A stretch of 64,000 bases of DNA, taken from Rutstroemia sp. NJR-2017a BVV2. Lineage: Eukaryota; Ascomycota; Leotiomycetes; Helotiales; Rutstroemiaceae. The DNA lies in NCBI GenBank assembly GCA_002946415.1, contig NJPS01000051.1, positions 174,001 through 238,000 on the forward strand, read 5' to 3'. This document shows, piece after piece, positions 57,588-64,000 of the stretch. The translations under genes were made by a program, and so were the position numbers. Below the pieces are notes generated by a model. The model worked only from the letters and a program-made list of their open reading frames with translations, searched no databases and was not told the origin of the DNA. The first letter of the stretch is position 1, and every line of letters starts with the position of its first letter.

Positions 57588-58624
57588 GTTTGAGTATATT
57601 CTCACGATATGTGCATTCAGAAGAGCAACTTGACTTTCAAAATTAACATCCCATCTTGGAACGTGGAAATGGCCCAACAGATATGCAAATGCCGCGTTGA
57701 TAATTGCCTCCTTGTCTTAATAGAGAAATGCAAGATGGTTTGAGGAGGAAATAAACTTTCGCGGGGTGGGGCCAAGACCTGGGAATCAGGCAGTTGATCC
57801 TAGAAAGGTGTAGAACTTGGAGAAATTGGTTGGCAGCCGTGGCAGCCCAATGATGATACGAACTAAAGAAACGGGTTTTGGACATTTGAACTAGAAAGGG
57901 GTCCAGATCTGTTCGCTCTAGGATAAATTGAGGTCGATCAAGTGTATTCGCCTATTACTGACTCACGGTGAGAACGTTGTGCCTGCTCAGCCACGACACC
58001 GCTTCTTGGTCGAGGCTTCGTATCTGTATAGATCTCTGGTGCGTGGTGTTTGAGCACTCTGGCCCTCGCCAGGAATTGAAAAGCGTTTGCCTTCTATACT
58101 TGCAGAAGACGAAGAAGGAAAAGAGGGGAGAAGTGAGTGAACCGGCGGAGTATACGAAGAGGAACACAACAATACTTCGTAGGAGTGTGCGTATGCGTGT
58201 ACTTGACGTTGGTGCAAATGTCCCACCTGCTCTTCCCCATTATCAGTAGTTATCCTACCTGACCTTGCAAACTCTGGAAAATATTCGTATTTCCAAGGTC
58301 GAGGAAAGTTTCCCGAGTTCCCCATGTATTTTTGTGTTTTGGCCAGTGTTTTGGCCCGTGTTTTGGCCCTCCAATGAGCAATGGCTGGTGGCATTTTTGA
58401 AGGGACCCTCAATGTCGTCATGAAGAAGTTGATTGGCCGGCTGCCACCACATCGGATGAATCCCGGTCAACTTTTTCTCAGCCTCGTCTCAAATTTTACG
58501 CCGAACGGGCATCAGACGAAGAGAGCTCAAGGAGGGGTTCTCGAACTGGACATCTACACAGCAAAAAGCATCGACACACCAATTGCAATGCTTCCTCGAT
58601 AGCACATATTGATCTGCCACCATA
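57588..58624. promoter_or_regulatory. Divergent promoter region, Bor1-type/Mtg1 genes
   Basis: About 1 kb between divergent start codons; holds both promoters. It includes the 12-bp tandem repeat at 58334-58369. Small open frames show no similarity. Confidence 0.6.
58334..58369 (+). repeat. Three copies of GTGTTTTGGCC(A/C)
   Basis: A perfect 12-bp tandem triplicate apart from the last base of unit one. It lies 255 bp before the Mtg1 start, on the promoter side, and could be a binding-site array or simple repeat. Confidence 0.9.
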
Positions 58625-59711
58625 ATGGCACAATTCATACCTCGCACCGTCTTCCCTACCCAATTGTCCCTCCCCCGCTCCTACTATCTAGGCCATCATG
58701 CATCCGGTCTTTCGAAAATGAAGACTATGCTCTCATCTATCGACCTCATAATAGAATGTAGAGATTATCGTGTGCCGCTTACTTCCCGAAACCCTCTGTT
58801 TGAGCAGTCTCTCGCTGGCCGAGAACGAGTTATTGTTTACACAAAGCGCGATTTGGGCAGTAAAGAAAAGCCGGCAGACAAGAAGGTAGCATGCCACTCA
58901 TTTCATTCATACAATGCTCAATAGTTATGCTAACTATCTTTAGAGGGAAGCAATAATAAAAGACTGGCATAAACCCTCCTCCGTTCTCTTCTCCTCCCAT
59001 AGATCTAAACGCGATATCCATACTATCCTTTCCCTCTGCAAAGAGCACGGCGAACGACGCTTCTCGCTCACAGGCTCACGAATCCTTGTAGTCGGCATGC
59101 CGAATGTTGGAAAGTCGTCTCTTCTCAATGCATTAAGAATGGCAGGTGTGCAGCGCGGAAAGGCAGCCTTTACTGGCGCGCAACCTGGAGTGACGAGAAA
59201 AATCGCATCGGGTGTTAAGATCGTGGACCCAGATCCAGAAAAGGGCACGGAAGGTGTATATTTGGTCGACACACCGGGTGTTTTTGTGCCGTTTGTGCCA
59301 GATGCGGACAGTATGCTGAAACTTGCTCTGGTCGGTAGTGTGAAGGATACGATTATTGCGCCAACGACATTGGCAGATTATTTATTGTTCCATATCAACT
59401 TGAGGGAAGGTCCAGCGGTATATGCTGAGTACTCTCCGGGAACCAATGATGTTATGGAGTTCTTGGAGGGGTTATGTAGAAAAACGGGAAGACTAGGTAA
59501 AGGGGGGGTGCCGGATTTCGAAGCGGGGGCGTTGTGGGCTATACAAAGATGGAGGCAGGGGAACCTGGGGACATTTGTCCTAGACGAGGTAGAAGAAGAT
59601 GGTCTGCAAAAGAAAATGGCGGAGGAGGTGAGGCTGAGTGTCAGTCAGGCGAGAAAGCAGAAGAAGGATACGCAACGTGCTAAGGCAAAGTCACGACAAG
59701 CTGCGGAATGA
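58625..59711 (+). CDS. mtg1: Mitochondrial ribosome-assembly GTPase Mtg1
   Basis: Exons 58625-58885 and 58944-59711 give 342 residues; the 58-nt intron contains GCTAAC. The G motifs are circularly permuted, as in the YlqF/YawG family: G4-like YTKRD (about 76-80) comes before the G1 P-loop GMPNVGKSS (about 139-147), then the switch G2 around PGVTRK and G3 DTPG. The N-terminus (FIPRTVFPTQLSLPRSYY) is basic and fits a mitochondrial presequence. HHASGLSKMKTMLSSIDLII is typical of Mtg1. Family knowledge: it acts in late assembly of the mitochondrial large ribosomal subunit at the inner membrane. The C-terminus is a Lys/Arg-rich tail. Confidence 0.94.
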
Positions 59712-60674
59712 GAACATGATACTTTGTCTTTTCTTTGAGAATAGACATACCCAGGCTATCAGGCGCGGGAAGGATGCACCATATTCGGCTCAAAATTATC
59801 TGCCGAAGCATCGATTGAGTAAAATTCAGCAGGACGACAATGCCGGATGGCGAGCGCAACCACAATCTCCTCTTGCATGTTTGGTCGGTGGAAGCATAAG
59901 GTAAGCTTATGCTTCATGCAGGACAGGGAGGGGATATTCCCAGACATATCATGCATGTCATTTACGTTCAGAACCCGCGGTGGTCGGAACATCCAGCTTA
60001 AGATATCTTCAACATATCTAGGAACCTACCCCGGTTGATGAAACGTGGACGGTACCTCTGCTCAAGAAAGTTGAGACTGTCACTGTATGCAAGGCATATA
60101 ACGACAACAGAATTGCACTTTGAATGCTAATTCTTGCCAACTTCAAGTGTCCCCAAAGGATAGGGACAATCATGAAGCGGCATTTGTTATGTAGTATTTT
60201 GGGACACACAAAGTGCCTAGCAGTGCCTAGAGGATAGTAAAGATTGCATTTAAATTGTGGAAAGCCTTTTTGGGCTGTCACCTCTATGTTGTACCCTTAT
60301 GGAGGACTTCGGGTAGATGGTAGTATATAAAGTCCCGTGATTATGAAGCACGGAAGCATCAGCGTTTTATATGATAACTTGGGTGCCAGCGAGCGTCTGA
60401 TATCACAATTGTGCATTTATATCCAATCTTGTGTAGAGCTTACGGTAGCAGCTGCAACGAAGTGCAAATTTATGCGGTACATTGCGTGAGCTGCTAGCCG
60501 ATTACTCATCACCACCCTCATCTCACCAATCCGCCCCGCAACCGGGACTACATTTATAATATTCTCATCGCACTCTCTATGATTCTAACTCTTTACAAGT
60601 CCCCACGGTAAGATCAAACACCATGTGTAACTTGTGTTCATCGGTATCAATGTTATCAAATCTAGGAACAGAAA
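59712..60674. other. Intergenic region, no gene seen
   Basis: About 960 bp between two plus-strand genes. It holds the Mtg1 3' region and the upstream region of the next gene, with no recognisable frame. Confidence 0.6.
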
Positions 60675-62700
60675 ATGGAAGACCCCAAATCTGGTGGGAA
60701 AGCTTCCTTGGAAGCGGAAAATATCTCAATCGATGACGGTCAACCAAAAATTCCCAATACAAATAACTCGAAATTCATCAATATCACAAATTCTGTTCCG
60801 TTTGATGCAAATACAAAAACAAGGGTTAGGGTAGAGGTTATGAGAGATTATCATCGGAAGAGAAATCAAAAAACTAGCTCCAGTGCTGCTGCTGGAGTAG
60901 AAGGGGATAGTGCGAAGACGCATGAACTAATTGATCCGAAGTCTCGGATGACGAAGTTTAGATTGGATGCTGAGAAAAGCTTGACGCCGTGGATGCCATT
61001 GGAGAAGAGGAGGAGGAAGAGGAAAAGAGGGGAGCACGAGCACGAGCAGGTGATAAGGTCGGATGTGGAGGGTCTAGGGGGAGAGGCTGATGAAGTAGGG
61101 GATTTGGCGACAGATGGAAATCACCGCATGGGAGGTGGTAAAAGGTCTGATGTATGGCCAGGGATGGAAGATTTCAATGATACTTCACTACGGCCATGGG
61201 ATGAAGCAGGCCCCCAGCACATGCTCACACACCCATCCATCCTTTACAGCCCTTCATCTTCTACGGTCGACCCCTTTGTTTCCACATCAGTTCCTATAAC
61301 ACCGCGTATTCAGCTACTTCTCCATCATTACTGTAAGTTCACTTCTCTTGCTACTCTTCTTCGCATCTCTCATTGTTCCAAGACCTCTTAAACCTTCACA
61401 AAAACTAATAATCTTACTCACGCACCAAGTCACTCTGCGTCTTCCATCCTCTTGGATGATGATGCCTATGCGAAACGCCTACTTCGCTCTCAGTGTTCAC
61501 GACTCCGCCCTCTTCTATACATTTCTGTCCCACTATGCTGCCAGTTACCATTCACATTTCCGAACCGGTTATACTCTGGAGAGCATATTCTATCGGACTA
61601 AAGCTATTGAGTTGGTCAATGGACGGTTGAAGACGCAGGACTTGGATGAAGGAATAGTAGCTGCGGTTGCCAACATGGCCATTTATGATGTGAGTTTGTG
61701 TTGTTTTCCTTTCCCTTGTTTTTTGATTTGGGGAAATAATAAGAGGGAAAATAGAGCTGATAAGAAAGAGCTTCACAGTCGTCAAATGGCGCAAAAGAGA
61801 GCATGAAAGTCCATCTACAAGGCTTAAGAAAAATGGTAGAACTTCGTGGTGGTTTACAAGAAGGAGGATTTTCGCCTTACGTTCAACGACTAATCGCATG
61901 GTAAGGTTCTCTCACCTGAGATATTCCGCAGTCTCTTCCACTGCGAAATTTTTAAGGAAACAAACTAAGACCTACATACCAGGACTGATATCAATACGGC
62001 TAACATTCTCTCTGAAAAACCTCACTTTCCACCACTCACTTTCAACCTCCCGAAATCCTTGGAAGAGCCTCCATTAACTGCTACATCCACTCTCGACATC
62101 ATCTTGATCATTTTACGCAACCTCTTGCAAACCTTGTCAGCCGCCATCAACACTTCTCCACCTCCACAAAACACATTTTACAGTGATCAAATCTACCACA
62201 TCCAACGCCAACTCATCGATCTTTCTCATCCTGTACTCTCACCTTCTCCTACTACTCCCTACCGTGATTCATACCCGCCGATCTCCAACCCCAACTCCAA
62301 CTCCGATACCGAAACCCCAGCCTTCGCGCTCGCCCTCCTGATCTTCTCCTACCGCTGTCTCCGCGACATTTCCTTCAGATTCGGGGTCATGTATACATTT
62401 GCCGAGAGGTTAAAGTGTGCTGTTCTTGCCCTTCCCGCATCTGCTTCCACAACGAAAACTCTCTGGATTCTCACCCTCGGTGCTATGGTATCGGAAAATA
62501 AACCATCGCATGAGTTTTTTCTGCAGAGGCTTGCTGAGGTAAGGAAAAAGCTTGTGTGGGGGACGGGAACGGAAAGTGGGGAATGGAGGGAGGCGAAAGA
62601 GGTTTTGAGCGGGGTATTGTGGCATGTGGAGTTGGATGAGGTTGGAGAGAGAGTCTGGAGGGAGAGTTATGGAATTGAGGGGGTGGATGGAGAGGTTTAG
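60675..62700 (+). CDS. Fungal transcription-factor-like protein without Zn2Cys6 cluster
   Basis: Exons 60675-61332, 61430-61689, 61779-61900 and 61983-62700 give 585 residues. Splices restore IQLLLHHYFTLRLPSSW, MAIYDSSNGAKESMKVHLQG and VQRLIAWTDINTANI. Residues 50-65 (RVRVEVMRDYHRKRNQK) and a basic RRRKRKRG near 118 look like nuclear-localisation signals. The middle part follows the common pattern of fungal_trans-type regulators that begin with a short basic motif instead of a zinc cluster: DPF...TPRIQLLLHHY, then NAYFALSVHDSALFYTFLSH, ESIFYRTKAIELVNGRL, and LQGLRKMVELRGGL. Such proteins are numerous in ascomycetes and mostly uncharacterised. The target is unknown. Confidence 0.82.
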
Positions 62701-63062
62701 GCTGATTGACGAATATACCGCTTGTAGGGGGTGTCCCAATGAATTTCACATAAATATATAGACAGGAAGAGCATATACAGAGAATGGATAGACCACTGAA
62801 GAGAACGGCAACTGCGCGAGGAGAAACACACGAAAGCAAACCGACTCCAGGGAGTGAAACACACGAAACTCAAGGCCATGTCAGATATTTTATATGTGCG
62901 TAAGCGTTTTGTATATGCATATTCTTGACAGACTATATCTGAATGAAAATAAAACAATATACAAGAAAATATATCCAACGCTGTGCCCACAACTCCACCT
63001 CTCCTTTCTACCAACACTTCCTCGATAATTAAACAGTACAACGCCAATCGAAAAACCGGAAA
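62701..63062. other. Convergent 3' spacer
   Basis: A short convergent region between the transcription-factor-like gene and the right-edge membrane protein gene; AT-rich, no gene. Confidence 0.6.
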
Positions 63063-64000
63063 TCACATATTTGGCTCCAATTGCACCTTCTTTAACCATT
63101 GCTGCGTTCTTAACCTCTTATATACCAAGATCCAGATGAATAGACTTGCAATCTGTAGCCCGGAACTTGTTATTGAAAGGTTGAAATTGACACCCTGTTG
63201 TAGCGAGATTAGTTTTCAATCTAGATATAGTATGAGTGGAATATAGAGGAGAAGAACGGGAAGGAAAAGAGGGGAGGGGAGAGGAAGGCGAAGACGGCAA
63301 TATCAAAAAAGGGGAAAACATACACTCCTATCACAAACACTCCCAAAATTCACCACACCCTCAAAAGTAGGCTGTATATTATCCGCCAACAAACTACACG
63401 ACCACCCCCAAAGATCATTCCCATTCCTCGCCAAGCGATACGCCGCCGCAACCGCAACCCAAATCAACACATGCACCGCCTCGACCGCAATCCCGAACTT
63501 CGTCTGCAGGCTACTGACGGCGTTGGATGTTTTCGTGGAAATGGCGTATGCGAATACGGAGAGAACTCCGAGGAGAGAAGTCACCACGCTGCTGGAGAAG
63601 AGCAGCAGCGACGACCAGACTTGCGTCTGCTTGGCCCAGGGCCCGCGCGGGGTGGTCGCGCCAGGAAGGGTCTGCATGTCGTTGCGGGTTTGGTAAAAGA
63701 GCACGACGGTGCGGCCTTCTTGGACGGTGATGGCGAGGGTGAGGATGGTGAGGAGCGTGCGGGAGATGACGCGCAGGATGCGGATGGTGGTTTTGAGTCT
63801 CTTGGGGGGGCTGTTAGTGCTTTCTTGGAAAAATGGAGTTTTCTAAGGGACTTACTCGATCTCGCTTCAGAAGGTCTTGGTGCAGGAGGCTTGTGGGTTG
63901 TGCATTCACGACGTCTGGGTCATATGCATTGTTTGCAACGGAAACATATGTCGATCCTTGTTTTGAGGCCCGGGTATCGTAGTCATGAGGTGGTGGACTC
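63063..64000 (-). CDS. Four-TM membrane protein of unknown function, 3' part
   Basis: The gene enters from the right edge. I join 64000-63856, 63800-63339 and 63194-63063 (at least 245 residues). The upstream exon ends LLHQDLLKRDR and continues as RLKTTIRILRVISRTLL. The first intron (63801-63855) has CACTAAC. The second (63195-63338) has the weak donor GTTTGT and joins GVVNFGS to GVNFNLSIT; frame and the TM pattern support it. Four helices are visible: TLLTILTLAITV, LLLFSSSVVTSLLGVLSVFAY, VHVLIWVAVAAAYRLA and GLQIASLFIWILVY. Short loops and a basic C-terminal tail suggest a small plasma-membrane or MARVEL-like protein. I do not recognise the family, and the N-terminus lies outside the window. 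Confidence 0.72.

Noticed and set aside
1..64000. CRISPR array, bacterial operon or secondary-metabolite cluster
   Set aside because: No spaced direct repeats of that kind, genes are intron-bearing and eukaryotic, and no synthase or synthetase is present.

Overview
This window reads as nuclear chromosomal DNA of a filamentous ascomycete. Genes carry short introns (about 47-100 nt, a few up to about 270) with GT..AG ends and CTRAC-type branch sites. The gene set is fungal: class II myosin with a very long tail, Yme2, Spt20 with glutamine tracts, a DEP-DH-PH-CNH RhoGEF, Och1-type GT32, a HET-domain gene and a GH12 secreted glucanase. I think a Leotiomycete (Botrytis/Sclerotinia relatives) is likely, but that rests on general resemblance, not on a search. 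All exon structures were assembled by hand from reading frames, splice signals and family continuity.

Layout. 0-17 kb: the 5' end of an ACS-family MFS transporter running off the left edge; a Red1/ZFC3H1-like zinc-finger protein whose C-terminal finger lies on two small exons; divergently the complete myosin II heavy chain; an unrecognised basic coiled-coil protein. 17-31 kb: a serine esterase, then the divergent pair yme2/emi1, the SAGA subunit spt20, a secreted GH12 endoglucanase and ribosomal protein S19. A 1.7-kb microsatellite-rich gap follows. 31-46 kb: Tudor-SN nuclease, Cu/Zn superoxide dismutase, a Rom2-type RhoGEF and transaldolase. RhoGEF (Rho1 activation, wall integrity) and myosin II (septation) both act on actin and the cell wall, but nothing here suggests a cluster.

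46-55.5 kb is the accessory part. It holds a HET-domain incompatibility gene with a single-base frameshift inside its first conserved motif; a decayed DUF3435 (FluG-like, Starship-captain-type tyrosine recombinase family) gene in AT-rich DNA with stops consistent with C-to-T change; a collapsed MFS transporter relic; a signal-peptide/Ser-Thr-rich/single-TM surface protein; a MITE-like inverted-repeat element of about 390 bp; and a GT32 mannosyltransferase next to another AT-rich gap.

55.5-64 kb returns to ordinary content: a Bor1-type anion transporter divergent from the mitochondrial GTPase Mtg1, a fungal transcription-factor-like protein with no Zn cluster, and the 3' part of a four-TM membrane protein cut by the right edge.

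I found no CRISPR array, rRNA or intact tRNA, and no convincing new multi-gene system. The most notable items are the broken HET gene, the DUF3435 relic beside it, the terminal micro-exons that complete the Red1-like zinc finger, and the 19- and 12-nt micro-exons in transaldolase.
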